DNA from: Streptococcus caballi DSM 19004
GTDB lineage: Bacteria; Bacillota; Bacilli; Lactobacillales; Streptococcaceae
Assembly (NCBI RefSeq): GCF_000379985.1
Contig: NZ_KB904122.1
Span: 229-64,228 of the forward strand
Direction: 5' to 3'
Length of the DNA stretch: 64,000 nucleotides
The translations under genes were made by a program, and so were the position numbers. Below are positions 27,249 through 36,955 of this stretch, in pieces. Below the pieces are notes generated by a model that ran no database searches, was not told where the DNA came from, and worked only from the letters and a program-made list of their open reading frames with translations. Within the stretch, counting starts at the first letter, position 1, and every line of letters starts with the position of its first letter.

Positions 27249-27745
27249 AAAAATATTATTGATAGAGTGATTGCTTTACTGCTCCTTATAGTACTTATTA
27301 TAATTCCTATTATGATGCTCTTGATTTTTATTTATGATTATAAATCGGTATTCTTTATCCAGCAGAGAGCAGGCTTTCGTTTCAAGAAGTTTGATGTGAT
27401 TAAATTCCGTTCGATAACAAGTAATACTGATAAGCTTATAAAATCTCAATTGTATCTGGAAATACACATGTTTTGGATTTTATTGGTCAACGCCCATTAC
27501 AGGAGATGGGAGTAGATGAATTCTTAAGCCTCTCTAGGGTTAACAACAAGGAATTAATGAAGCAACGTCTCGAGGTAAAACCAGGTATTCTTTGTTACTG
27601 GCAAATTACTAAAAATTAAAACGACGTGCCATTTGAAGATCGTATGAAAATGGACGTTGATTATGCCAAGAATCTTTCCTTTATAGAAGATTTAAAAATC
27701 TTAGTTCAAGGAATTAAGACTGTTATTTTAGGAAACAATATGTAG
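27249..27745 (+). pseudogene. Broken second priming sugar transferase
   Basis: The first part (to about 27450) reads IIDRVIALLLL-IVLIIIP, then SVFFIQQRAGFRFKKFDVIKFRS, the membrane anchor and active-site start of a Bac_transf enzyme. The second part, in another frame, reads GQRPLQEMGVDEFLSL, RLEVKPGILCYWQITKN and then, after a TAA at 27617-27619, DVPFEDRMKMDVDYAKN to the normal end at 27743-27745. So there is one frameshift between about 27420 and 27480, one nonsense codon, and no obvious start. It is a dead paralogue of the gene at 23250, perhaps from an earlier operon layout. Confidence 0.88.
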
Positions 27746-27754
27746 GAGAAAATT

Positions 27755-28546
27755 TTGAAAAACGTTAAACTAGTTGTAGCGACGCATAAGAAATTTCAAA
27801 TGCCGGCGGATTCTAACCTTTATCTTCCTGTTCATGTTGGACGGGAAGGTAAGGATGATTTAGGCTTAGTTGGAGATAATACGGGTGATAATATTTCAAG
27901 TCTAAATCCTTATTACTGTGAGTTGACTGGTTTGTACTGGGCTTGGAAGAATCTTGATTGTGACTATCTTGGCTTGGTGCATTATCGTCGCTATTTTACA
28001 GCTTCACAAGAGAGATACAGCGAGAAAATCAAGATTGATGAGGTTATTTTAAATCACAATCAAATTGATCATTTATTGGACCAAGCAGATGTCATTGTTC
28101 CTAAGAAACGAAAGTATTATATTGAGACTCTTTATTCTCATTATGCAAATACTTTAGATGGTAGTCACCTAGATAAAACACGTGAGATTATTAAAAAAAT
28201 ATCTCCAGATTACCTAGAGTCATTTGATAAGGTTATGAAACAGCGCAGTGGTTACATGTTTAATATGTTTATCATGAAGAAAGAGTTAGTCAATGACTAT
28301 CTAACTTGGCTATTTCCTATTTTAGATGCTTTATATGAAACTATTGATATTTCAACCTATACCCCTTTCGAGGCTAGATTGTTTGGACGTGTAAGTGAAT
28401 TGCTATTTAATGTTTGGCTATGTCAAAGAAAAATTAACCCAAAGGAAATTCCATTTATGTATATGGAAAAGGTTGACCTCTTTCAGAAGGGAAAAGCTTT
28501 CTTAGAAGCAAAGTTTTTGGGAAAGAAGTATGGAAAGAGTTTTTAG
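27755..28546 (+). CDS. DUF4422 glycosyltransferase
   Basis: The 263-residue protein starts like DUF4422 enzymes (VKLVVATHKKFQMP), with the conserved ELTGLYWAWKNLDCDYLGLVHYRRYF around residues 55-80 and a KKRKYY segment. These are capsule-associated sugar transferases of uncertain specificity. Translation starts at TTG, with AGGAG eight bases upstream; there is no ATG nearby. Confidence 0.85.
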   Translation: MKNVKLVVATHKKFQMPADSNLYLPVHVGREGKDDLGLVGDNTGDNISSLNPYYCELTGLYWAWKNLDCDYLGLVHYRRYFTASQERYSEKIKIDEVILNHNQIDHLLDQADVIVPKKRKYYIETLYSHYANTLDGSHLDKTREIIKKISPDYLESFDKVMKQRSGYMFNMFIMKKELVNDYLTWLFPILDALYETIDISTYTPFEARLFGRVSELLFNVWLCQRKINPKEIPFMYMEKVDLFQKGKAFLEAKFLGKKYGKSF

Positions 28547-28555
28547 GGAGTAGGT

Positions 28556-29728
28556 ATGAAAAATAATAATTCGCTGAGTAAAATTTTATTTTTTCTTGCC
28601 TATGGGTTATGGGTGTCAGCTTATCTTTTAGGATATACAATGTATCCATTGACATATACTTTTATTGGAAGTATAGCAACGATGCTCACTTGGGTATCAA
28701 CTGGTATATTATTCGTCAAAATAGTAATTGATAGGTATTTTTCATATAGAACAATTCTTCTTACGATAATTATCGTAGTATTACTTACTATTGTTGGCTA
28801 TAGTAGTGGGCAACTACCGAAAATGTTATTTTTTGGATTAATTTTAGTAGGTTCTAAAAATATTAATTTAAAGAAAGTTTTAAAGATACATGCTTATTTA
28901 TTAATTGGAACTTTAGTTATTACTTATTTAGGAGTTAAATTAGATATTATCCAAAATATTAGTCACGTCGGAAGAGGTGGGGAATTCATCAGGAAATATG
29001 TAGGATTTCGCTTTACCACCTTTGGAGCTAATACAATATTTCATTTGATTTGTATTTGGGGATATGTTAAAGGTAAGTTGATTAAATATTGGGAGATTCT
29101 ATTACTCGCAATTATTAACTATTACTACTATACTCAAACAGATACAAAAAGTGCATATTATCTAGCGATGGTGTATTTGGCCCTAATCTTAGTCATTAAA
29201 GTGTTTAGAATCGAAAAGCTTCCAAAGTTAATTGTTTCTATAATTGAGCAATGGAGTATTCCAGTAGTCGCACTTGCTAGTATTTTATTAACGCAGGCTT
29301 ACGCTCAAAGAAATTCATTTAACATAGCATTAAATGAGTTATTGACAGGTCGTTTATACCTTGGATTAAAAGCAATTAGAAATTACGGGATTTCATTATT
29401 TGGAAATAATATTGTTTGGAATACTTACGACCTGTATGGACGAGCACAAGGGGAATATTTGTATGTAGATGCTTCATTTTTAAATATATTACTTCAATTT
29501 GGTATTTTATTTCTGATTACTTTGATATTTTCTTACTGGATGCTGTCTAAAAGAAATCCTTACAGCAATATATATTATTCAATTTCATTCTTTGTTGTTG
29601 TAGTACATTCTATGTGGGACCCACAGTTTCTAGAGTTATGGTTTAACCCGTTTTTACTTTTTATATCTGTGTTAGTCTCTCAATCTTCGGAAGATATGGA
29701 AATTGCTAGATTGGAAAGTTATACGTAA
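28556..29728 (+). CDS. wzy: Polysaccharide polymerase (Wzy)
   Basis: The 390-residue protein has ten to twelve membrane helices and a large central loop with FRFTTFGANTIFHL, and no soluble catalytic domain, the profile of a Wzy polymerase. It is very AT-rich, as Wzy genes usually are. It joins repeat units outside the membrane. The assignment is by topology and position because Wzy sequences are too variable to have a fixed motif. Confidence 0.8.
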   Translation: MKNNNSLSKILFFLAYGLWVSAYLLGYTMYPLTYTFIGSIATMLTWVSTGILFVKIVIDRYFSYRTILLTIIIVVLLTIVGYSSGQLPKMLFFGLILVGSKNINLKKVLKIHAYLLIGTLVITYLGVKLDIIQNISHVGRGGEFIRKYVGFRFTTFGANTIFHLICIWGYVKGKLIKYWEILLLAIINYYYYTQTDTKSAYYLAMVYLALILVIKVFRIEKLPKLIVSIIEQWSIPVVALASILLTQAYAQRNSFNIALNELLTGRLYLGLKAIRNYGISLFGNNIVWNTYDLYGRAQGEYLYVDASFLNILLQFGILFLITLIFSYWMLSKRNPYSNIYYSISFFVVVVHSMWDPQFLELWFNPFLLFISVLVSQSSEDMEIARLESYT

Positions 29729-29745
29729 AAGAAAGGAACTATTTC

Positions 29746-30738
29746 ATGACACCTTTAATCAGTGTTATTATTCCAATTTATAACGTGGAAAACTATCTTG
29801 CAAGATGTTTGGATTCTGTGGTCAATCAGACATATGCTAATCTAGAGATTATCTTGGTCAATGATGGGACGCCGGATGGTTCAGTTGCCATTGCTGAAGC
29901 CTATCAAGAAAAGGATAGGCGTATTAAACTGATTCATCAGGAAAATGCAGGTCTTAGTGAGGCTAGAAATACAGGAGTTGCAGCTGCTACAGGTGACTAC
30001 ATTGCTTTTCTAGATTCAGATGATTGGCTAGAGTTAGATGCTTATGAGTATTTGCTACAGTTGTTGATTGCTCATGATGCTGATGTCAGTATTGGAGGTA
30101 TTAGGCGGACTGAAAGAGTCGTCTCTGAAACGTCCAGTGGGAACCAAGTAGAGGTGTTAACTCAAAAAGAATACGCACAACGCTACTTCAAAATTGGTAG
30201 TCAGGAAATTCATTATTACGTTTGGAACAAGCTATATCGACGCGATGTAGTTGTTGATGTTAAACAACCCAAAGGCTTGTATGCAGAAGATGTGCCATCT
30301 ACCTTTATGTATATTTTAAATACATCAAAAGTGGTGATTTCGGATAAAGTAGTATACAATTACTTTGTCAATTTGGACGGCCTTTCGGCGAAATTCAGCA
30401 ATCATCATTTTGATGTGCTGAAAGGCTGGGACATGGTCGTAGCACAAGCAGGGCAATCAGGGGACTTGGATTATCAGAATTGGGCGATTTTTAATCGTAA
30501 ACGAGCTAATTTTGCTCTTTTGACGGAACTGGCTTTGTCTGAAAATTACAGTCACGTAATGGTAGGTAATGCGACTATAGTAGAAGAGTTGGCAAAAGCA
30601 ATTCGAAAAGATTGCTTGACCCTCTTAAAAGGACCTATGCCACTCAATCGTAAACCATTAGTCCTTGCTTTTGCTTTAAATTATAGATTTACAGCTGGGG
30701 CATTGAATAAACTATTACAGTTGAAAAGAAAAGGATAA
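29746..30738 (+). CDS. Family 2 glycosyltransferase
   Basis: The 330-residue GT-A enzyme opens with ISVIIPIYNVENYLARCLDSV, then NDGTPDGS (nucleotide binding), NAGLSEARNTG and the DxD motif FLDSDDW (about 90-96). A C-terminal extension follows. It adds one sugar from a nucleotide donor to the lipid-linked repeat unit. SD GAAAGGA precedes the ATG. Specificity is unknown. Confidence 0.92.
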   Translation: MTPLISVIIPIYNVENYLARCLDSVVNQTYANLEIILVNDGTPDGSVAIAEAYQEKDRRIKLIHQENAGLSEARNTGVAAATGDYIAFLDSDDWLELDAYEYLLQLLIAHDADVSIGGIRRTERVVSETSSGNQVEVLTQKEYAQRYFKIGSQEIHYYVWNKLYRRDVVVDVKQPKGLYAEDVPSTFMYILNTSKVVISDKVVYNYFVNLDGLSAKFSNHHFDVLKGWDMVVAQAGQSGDLDYQNWAIFNRKRANFALLTELALSENYSHVMVGNATIVEELAKAIRKDCLTLLKGPMPLNRKPLVLAFALNYRFTAGALNKLLQLKRKG

Positions 30739-30741
30739 GAA

Positions 30742-31683
30742 ATGAAGAAACATGCCTATTTGATAATGGCTCATGGTTCTTACGAACAGCTAGGCTTTTT
30801 AATCAGTCTTTTAGATCATGATAAGAATGATATCTTTCTTCATATTGATAAAAAGTCCACTTTTTCCGAACATGATCAGCAAAAACTGCAGGAGAAGGTG
30901 GAAAAGTCTCGGTTGATTTTTGTACCCAGAGTAGCTGTTTACTGGGGAGGATATTCTCAGATAGAAGCTGAGATGAGCCTCTTCAAAGCAGCTGTTCAAT
31001 ACGGTGACTATTGTTTCTACCATTTATTATCTGGAATAGATTTACCGCTTCAATCTCAAGAGACGGTACATAACTTTTTTGAACAACATCCAGATAAAAT
31101 ATTCTTGACTATGATGACCCTTGAGGGTGATAAAGAGAATATTGATCGTCTAAAATACTATCATCTTTTTGGTCGACTAACGCCTAGAACTTTTCCAGGA
31201 ATAATTGGTAAAGGGTTCTTTAAAATCTATCGTCAAACGGAAGTATTACTACAAAAGATGTTAAGGGTCAATCGCTTAAAACGTGAAAACTTGACACCAA
31301 TAAAAGCAGCGAATTGGGGAAGTTTTCCTCATGATATTGTCAAAATGGTGGTGTCATCGGAAAAACAAATTGAACAAACCTTTCAGTATAGTTTTTTAGC
31401 GGATGAGGTCTTTATTCCACACTTACTTTATCAAAAAGGTTTACTTGGACGTCTATACGATGATAGTTTATCTTATGGTCGAAAAGAAGATTTTCAAGGA
31501 AATCTCAGATATATCAACTGGTGGGATGGTAATCCATATACTTGGACAGATACTGAAAAAGACATTAGTGCCTTGGAAGAGGCACGAAATATGGGGTATC
31601 TGTTTTCTAGAAAATTTGATATTTCTTCTAGTCCAATATTAAAGGATAAGATTTTGGAGTGGATAAAAAATAATGATAGTTAA
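30742..31683 (+). CDS. Core-2/I-branching (GT14-like) glycosyltransferase
   Basis: The 313-residue protein starts HAYLIMAHGSYEQLGFLISLLDHDKNDIFLHIDKKS, the typical opening of bacterial GT14 proteins, and has YHLLSGIDLPL and ANWGSFPHDIV further on. In streptococcal EPS operons these are annotated as N-acetylglucosaminyl- or beta-1,6-linked branching transferases. It starts four bases after the previous gene. Donor sugar is unconfirmed. Confidence 0.88.
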   Translation: MKKHAYLIMAHGSYEQLGFLISLLDHDKNDIFLHIDKKSTFSEHDQQKLQEKVEKSRLIFVPRVAVYWGGYSQIEAEMSLFKAAVQYGDYCFYHLLSGIDLPLQSQETVHNFFEQHPDKIFLTMMTLEGDKENIDRLKYYHLFGRLTPRTFPGIIGKGFFKIYRQTEVLLQKMLRVNRLKRENLTPIKAANWGSFPHDIVKMVVSSEKQIEQTFQYSFLADEVFIPHLLYQKGLLGRLYDDSLSYGRKEDFQGNLRYINWWDGNPYTWTDTEKDISALEEARNMGYLFSRKFDISSSPILKDKILEWIKNNDS

Positions 31684-31692
31684 GGTAAACTA

Positions 31693-32799
31693 ATGAATAA
31701 ATTGAAACCACGCATTTTAATGGTTGGAGCAGAAAATTTTGGTAGAGGCGGTCGTTCAGTCATTTCTTGGAATTTGACACTACCACTTTGTGAAAGTTAC
31801 AAATTTGATTTTCTATCAAGGCATACTGTAAGAGATAGTGATTACTTTGATAAAGTATCGGATAGAGGTGGAGATATACTAGAGCTATCTACCAATAATA
31901 AAATAAAAAAATTTTTTCAGCTATCCTCAAAAGTACAAAAAAATAGATATGACATTGTTCATATAAACGCTGATAACTCAATCGAGTCAGTAAAATTGTT
32001 GCTTCTATTCAGATTAATGGGGGTAAAAAAATTCGTTATTCATGCTCATTCGGTCAAGAAAGATAATAGTAAATTAAAAAATATTGTTCTTAAAGCTACT
32101 CAAGGGTTAATGAATCAATTTTGTATAAAAAAAATTGCGTGTAGTCCTGAAGCTGCGAATTATATGTTTGGCAATAAAAATGAAGTTGAAATTATTGAAA
32201 ATGGGATATTCTTAGAAAATTATTTATTTTCTGAAGAAACTCGAGAAAGTTATAGACAGACTCTTTCTATCTCAAAATATGAGGTTATTGGTACGATTGG
32301 ACGATTTAGTAGTGAAAAAAATCCATACTTTATTGTTGATTTTATTGAATACTACTCTAAAATAAATCCAAATTTCAAATTCTTATGGATAGGTGAAGGG
32401 GAAATGCTTGTTTCGATAAAGAGAGAATTAGAAGCTCGAAAATTAACGAAATATGTTCTTCTTTTGGGCAATAGGCAGGATGTTAATAATCTCCTAATGG
32501 CAATGGATCTTTTTATTTTACCTTCGATCTTTGAGGGGTTTGGAATAGTCAATATTGAAGCGCAAGTAGGAGGTATCCCGTGTTTAGTCAGCGACGCTAT
32601 CCCTTCAATGGCTAAAATCAATCCTAATTTTATTCGACTTCCATTGGACAAAGGAGTAAAGTTTTGGGGTGATTATGTTCACTCTTTTCCAAAAGAAAGA
32701 TTGAAGCTTAATAATCTAGATATTTTTAAGGGGTTAGGTTTTGATATTCATCAAGGAGCCATGAAATTAGATGATCAATATAAAGAGTTGTTGAAATAG
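31693..32799 (+). CDS. Family 4 glycosyltransferase
   Basis: The 368-residue GT-B enzyme has an N-terminal Rossmann half with GRGGRSVISWNL and the C-terminal donor half with GTIGRFSSEKNPYF and PSIFEGFGIVNIEAQ, where the E-x7-E motif of GT4 lies. It resembles EpsF-type transferases. SD is weak (AAGG). The codon usage is markedly AT-rich, typical of imported polysaccharide genes. Confidence 0.9.
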   Translation: MNKLKPRILMVGAENFGRGGRSVISWNLTLPLCESYKFDFLSRHTVRDSDYFDKVSDRGGDILELSTNNKIKKFFQLSSKVQKNRYDIVHINADNSIESVKLLLLFRLMGVKKFVIHAHSVKKDNSKLKNIVLKATQGLMNQFCIKKIACSPEAANYMFGNKNEVEIIENGIFLENYLFSEETRESYRQTLSISKYEVIGTIGRFSSEKNPYFIVDFIEYYSKINPNFKFLWIGEGEMLVSIKRELEARKLTKYVLLLGNRQDVNNLLMAMDLFILPSIFEGFGIVNIEAQVGGIPCLVSDAIPSMAKINPNFIRLPLDKGVKFWGDYVHSFPKERLKLNNLDIFKGLGFDIHQGAMKLDDQYKELLK

Positions 32800-32834
32800 T
32801 CTCGAAGTGTTATAAGTAAAAAGAAAGTAGTAAA

Positions 32835-33881
32835 ATGAAAATTTATCAAATTGTAGAAGATTATAGTAATTCAAAGCATGCTGGTAGTAAAGCTACAAAT
32901 GATGCAGTAGCAATTTTTTCAGAATTTGGAGCAGAAAAAATTTCTGTAATAATTGCTACTCGTGAATCCGGAGTATTATCGAAAGTAAAACGTCAAGTAA
33001 AGTTTTTATCGGATTGGATAAAAGTGTACAAAACTATCGAGGCTAATTCCGTTTTAGTCATCCAAAATCCCTTTACTATTCGTCAGCTTGGTCGTTACCA
33101 AGTTTTGATGAAGTTGAAAAGCAGAAAAAATGTTAGGATTCTTTCTTTAATACATGATGTAGAACTTCTTCGTTATGACAAACCCAACTCGAGGAACGAG
33201 TTTAAAGAAACTTTGGAAATTGCAGATCAGCTTATTGTGCATAATGATTCTATGAAGCAGTGGTTTATTAAGCAGGGAGTATCTGAAAGTCGTTTAGTGT
33301 CATTGGAGATTTTTGACTATCTCAACGATAAATCTTCGGACATTCCTACAGAGTTTTCTAAAAAAGTAATTATTGCTGGAAATTTGGCAAAGGAGAAATC
33401 TCCATATGTTTATGAACTAGGGAAGGTAAGTGATGTTTCCTTCGATCTTTTAGGAGTAAACTTTGAGACACTTGCACCTACAAGCAACATCAACTATCGT
33501 GGAGCATTTCCACCAGACGATGTTCCAAATGAGTTGTCAAGTGGTTTTGGACTAGTTTGGGATGGTCCTTCTGTTGAAAGTTGTGTTGGTGAAACTGGTG
33601 ACTACCTTCGTTATAATAATCCTCACAAACTGTCGCTCTATATTTCTTCCTCTCTACCAGTTGTTATCTGGTCAGAAGCAGCCGAAGCTAAATTTGTGGA
33701 ACAGAATCAAGTTGGTATCACCGTATCTTCACTTCATGAGTTGAAGGAAAAATTAGATACTGTTAGTGAAGCGGATTATCAACAAATGGTTGCAAATACT
33801 AAAAAAATAAAAGAACAATTGCAGGCTGGTCACTATTTGAAAACAGCGATTTCTACTGCATTGAAACAGCTAGGAAAGTAA
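32835..33881 (+). CDS. Galactofuranosyltransferase-like protein
   Basis: The 348-residue protein resembles the group annotated as beta-1,6-galactofuranosyltransferases in oral streptococci: start YQIVEDYSNSKHAGSKATND, middle LIHDVELLRY, and C-terminal GLVWDGPSVESC with NNPHKLSLYISSSLPVV. It is a GT-B enzyme distinct from GT4. UDP-galactofuranose from Glf would be the donor. It overlaps nothing but ends one base before the Stealth gene. Confidence 0.85.
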   Translation: MKIYQIVEDYSNSKHAGSKATNDAVAIFSEFGAEKISVIIATRESGVLSKVKRQVKFLSDWIKVYKTIEANSVLVIQNPFTIRQLGRYQVLMKLKSRKNVRILSLIHDVELLRYDKPNSRNEFKETLEIADQLIVHNDSMKQWFIKQGVSESRLVSLEIFDYLNDKSSDIPTEFSKKVIIAGNLAKEKSPYVYELGKVSDVSFDLLGVNFETLAPTSNINYRGAFPPDDVPNELSSGFGLVWDGPSVESCVGETGDYLRYNNPHKLSLYISSSLPVVIWSEAAEAKFVEQNQVGITVSSLHELKEKLDTVSEADYQQMVANTKKIKEQLQAGHYLKTAISTALKQLGK

Positions 33882-33882
33882 T

Positions 33883-34875
33883 ATGGAAAATGTAATAGAT
33901 GTCGTAGTGACTTGGGTTGATGGAACAGATCCCGTTTGGTTAGCTGAAAAGAAAGCCTACTCACCAGATGGAACTTTTGATGAAGCTGATAATACTCAGC
34001 GCTATAGACCGTCTGATTTATTTCGTTATTGGTTTCGTGGGATTGAGAAGAATGCCCCTTGGGTTAATAAAATCTTCTTCATCACCTACGGTCATGTTCC
34101 AGAGTGGTTGAATACCGATCATCCTAAGCTTCGAGTGGTCACTCACAAAGAATTTATTCCTGAAAAGTATTTACCAACGTATAACTCAGCAGTGATTGAG
34201 TTGAATCTTCATCGTATTGAAGAATTAAGTCAACGATTTGTGTTATTTAATGATGATTTTTATTTGGTCAATCAGACTAGTCCTGAAGACTTTTTTGTTG
34301 GTGATCAAGTTAAAGATTTTGGCATCTACAAGCCAATTATTCCAAAGGAAAGTTTTAGTCATACGGAATTAAATAATACCATTGTGCTCAATAGACATTT
34401 CACTAATCATAAAAAGCGTATCCTGAGGTCAGTTAGAAAATTTTTCCGTCTAGATTATGGTATATTTAATGTTAATAATCTTTTTGCACTTTTTTATTCA
34501 GGAATCATGGGTTATAAAAGTTTTCATATAACAGTTCCTCATCTTAAATCAACTTTTAAAGAGATTTGGGAATTGGAAGGGGAGTATTTGGATAAAGTTT
34601 GTCAACATCGTTTTCGGTCTATCGAGGATATTAACCACTGGACAATGTCACATTGGAATATTGAGAGTGGTCGTTTTGTTCCACAAAAGATTAACTTTGG
34701 ACATTATTTTTCAGCAGAATCTGAAGATGAAATTGTCGAAGCAATGTTGAAGAATAAATATAAAGTGATCTGTATCAATGATGAAAATAACAATTATGAT
34801 TACGAAGAAAGTTCTGCGAAAGTAAGGCGGGCTTTTGAGGAAAAATTCCCAGAAAAATCAGAGTTTGAAAAATAG
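33883..34875 (+). CDS. Stealth-family sugar-1-phosphate transferase
   Basis: The 330-residue protein has the four Stealth regions: IDVVVTWVDGTDPVW at the start, RYRPSDLFRYWFRGIEKNAPWVNKIFFITYGHVPEWL, VLFNDDFYL and FTNHKKRI, and late SHWNIESG. Stealth enzymes transfer hexose 1-phosphate, making phosphodiester links in capsules; WefC of oral streptococcal receptor polysaccharides is the best-known relative. It therefore predicts a phosphate-bridged polymer. Confidence 0.92.
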   Translation: MENVIDVVVTWVDGTDPVWLAEKKAYSPDGTFDEADNTQRYRPSDLFRYWFRGIEKNAPWVNKIFFITYGHVPEWLNTDHPKLRVVTHKEFIPEKYLPTYNSAVIELNLHRIEELSQRFVLFNDDFYLVNQTSPEDFFVGDQVKDFGIYKPIIPKESFSHTELNNTIVLNRHFTNHKKRILRSVRKFFRLDYGIFNVNNLFALFYSGIMGYKSFHITVPHLKSTFKEIWELEGEYLDKVCQHRFRSIEDINHWTMSHWNIESGRFVPQKINFGHYFSAESEDEIVEAMLKNKYKVICINDENNNYDYEESSAKVRRAFEEKFPEKSEFEK

Positions 34876-34889
34876 AAGGAGTTATACTA

Positions 34890-35870
34890 TTGAGTAGAGC
34901 AGAGCGGAGATTTGATACGATTGATTTAGTTAAGTTACTTATGGCTATAGGTGTGGTTGGTATCCATTCAGGAGTTGTAGGTTTACAAACGCTAGGGAGA
35001 CTAGGTGTCCCATTTTTCTTAATTACCAGTAGTTATTTTTTCTTTACAAAATTTGATTTTAATTCAAATGCCTATCTTAAAAAATACCTAAAAAGAATAT
35101 TTCTACTCTATATCTCTTGGCAAATCCTATTTACACCACTATTAATAATGCAATTCAAAGAGGACCTACCTAGAAATTACTCTCTTATAAATATATTGAA
35201 ACAACTTTTTGAATTGTTAGCATTTGGTAAGCATAATGGTTGGGGTCAATCATGGTATTTATTGGCTATATTATATGGATTACCAACTTTGATTTATTTA
35301 CTCAGGCGTGTCCCCGTTGTTATTTTATCTTTATTATTTATTAGTATTGAGTTATATTTTATTTTCACTCAGGGATACTATATGTTTTTGCCGAGTAGTA
35401 TACTGATATTCTCTCCATTAACCACAGTGCGAGCTCTTCCATATCTCTTTTTAGGATATTTATTAGTTACAAAGAGTAGGAATATTGAACAGGTAAGCAA
35501 TCGAAAATATACATATACTATGGTAGCACTGCTCATCTTATTCATTTGTGAAAACATTTTTATTCAAAATTTTTTAGATGGTATCTCTACAGCTGAGGAA
35601 ATTTTTTTAACAATGCCGACAGCTCTTGTAATATTTATTTGGTCAATAAGTTCTAGCTTGAAATTTCGGTTTGCGTTGTTTTTTAGAAATTTTTCGACGT
35701 TTTTATATGTCATTCATAAAGCAATTATTTCATTTATTATTAGAATGAATATTTTTGAACAGCAAATTCTAATCTTTCTCTTAACTATATCAGTTTCCTT
35801 TATACTTTATTATATCTTTCTTCAGTATAAAAAGAAATTTAACTGGCGATGGCTAAATTATTTAATGTAA
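34890..35870 (+). CDS. Acyltransferase 3 family membrane protein
   Basis: The 326-residue protein has about ten membrane helices and the acyltransferase-3 opening FDTIDLVKLLMAIGVVGIHSG with its catalytic His. It would O-acetylate the polysaccharide or its precursor. The start is TTG with AAGGAG nine bases upstream. The initiation region is nearly identical to that of the following acyltransferase pseudogene. AT content is very high. Confidence 0.85.
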   Translation: MSRAERRFDTIDLVKLLMAIGVVGIHSGVVGLQTLGRLGVPFFLITSSYFFFTKFDFNSNAYLKKYLKRIFLLYISWQILFTPLLIMQFKEDLPRNYSLINILKQLFELLAFGKHNGWGQSWYLLAILYGLPTLIYLLRRVPVVILSLLFISIELYFIFTQGYYMFLPSSILIFSPLTTVRALPYLFLGYLLVTKSRNIEQVSNRKYTYTMVALLILFICENIFIQNFLDGISTAEEIFLTMPTALVIFIWSISSSLKFRFALFFRNFSTFLYVIHKAIISFIIRMNIFEQQILIFLLTISVSFILYYIFLQYKKKFNWRWLNYLM

Positions 35871-35903
35871 AGAATTCAAACTTTGAAAAAAGGAGTTATA
35901 ATA

Positions 35904-36927
35904 TTGATCAGAGCAGATCGTATTAATTGGATTGATTTTGGCAAGGGGTTAACGGTTCTGATGGTAGTATTTGGACATGTCGTTTTAGGATTGTTTGAAT
36001 CAAATCGTTTTGAATCAAGCGAAACAGCACTTTTGTTCATTATACAAGTTTTTTTATCTCTTCCACATCCCAGTCTTTTTTGCATTATCAGGATTTTCCT
36101 TTAAACCAATCTTGGATTTAAAATGCTATTTTAAGTATATGAAGTATAAAACTATTGCACTTGGAATTCCTTACATTTTTTATTCAATTGTGCAGTTCAT
36201 ATTACAGAGTATTGGAGGAAGTACGGTCAGAAATCCTGCTTCTTTTTCAGAATTGCTAGGTATTTTTCATACACCGCTTGGAGTTTCGTGGTACCTTTAT
36301 GTCTTATGGTGGATCTATGCTACCTTAGGTGTTCTAACACTATGGATTAAAAATCATAATTATCTGCTAACAGTGACTATCATTGCTTATGGAGTATCAA
36401 TGATAGTCACTGTTGGGATATATATTGTTCAGAAACTATTATTGTGGTCGTTCTTCTTTATTTTAGGTTACTGGTTAAGAAAATCTGAATTGACTAAGTT
36501 TTGGGAAAAGTATTGGAAACTTATTACAAGTTCAACTTTGCTGATTATTGCTATTTTTATGATACTTTGGGAATTGAGTAAACCAGATTTTTATATATCG
36601 TATGATACACCAGGTCTCTTAGGGTTGATATTTCCTATTTCTATACTTTTGGCATTTGCAAGTTATCCCATTATGAATCAAATTAGTAAATTTGGGCCAT
36701 ATTTCAGAAAACTTGGTAAAGATAGTATAATCATTTATCTGTTACATGTACCGATAGTAAGTGTAACAAGGATATTGCTTTTGAAACTTGGAATTGACAA
36801 CATTTTTATTCATATTTGTATTGGCTGATGTATGGGGTGGTTTGGAAGTGTTTTTGTTATCTATTTGACTTCAAAAATTCCGTATAGTGATTTTGTATTT
36901 TATTCAATGAAATATTTGAAGAAATAA
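35904..36927 (+). pseudogene. Frameshifted second acyltransferase
   Basis: The 5' part (from TTG 35904, MIRADRINWIDFGKGLTVLMVVFGHVVLGLF) and the 3' part (YLFHIPVFFALSGFSF onward, to 36828) together form one acyltransferase-3 protein. They are in different frames. The shift is in T7 at 36049-36055; with six T the frame runs QVFYLFHIPVFFALSG without interruption. A second defect, TGA at 36826-36828, precedes about 32 in-frame C-terminal residues ending KYLKK at 36927. TTG 35904 is chosen because AGGAG lies eight bases upstream; the TTG at 35883 has no SD. Confidence 0.88.
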
Positions 36928-36955
36928 ACTTAGTTTTTTTAGAAGGAGAACTATT

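Noticed and set aside
35995-36828. The downstream acyltransferase frame as an independent gene starting at 35995
   Set aside because: Its first residues have no SD and the true N-terminal half lies in the other frame just upstream; it is one frameshifted gene.
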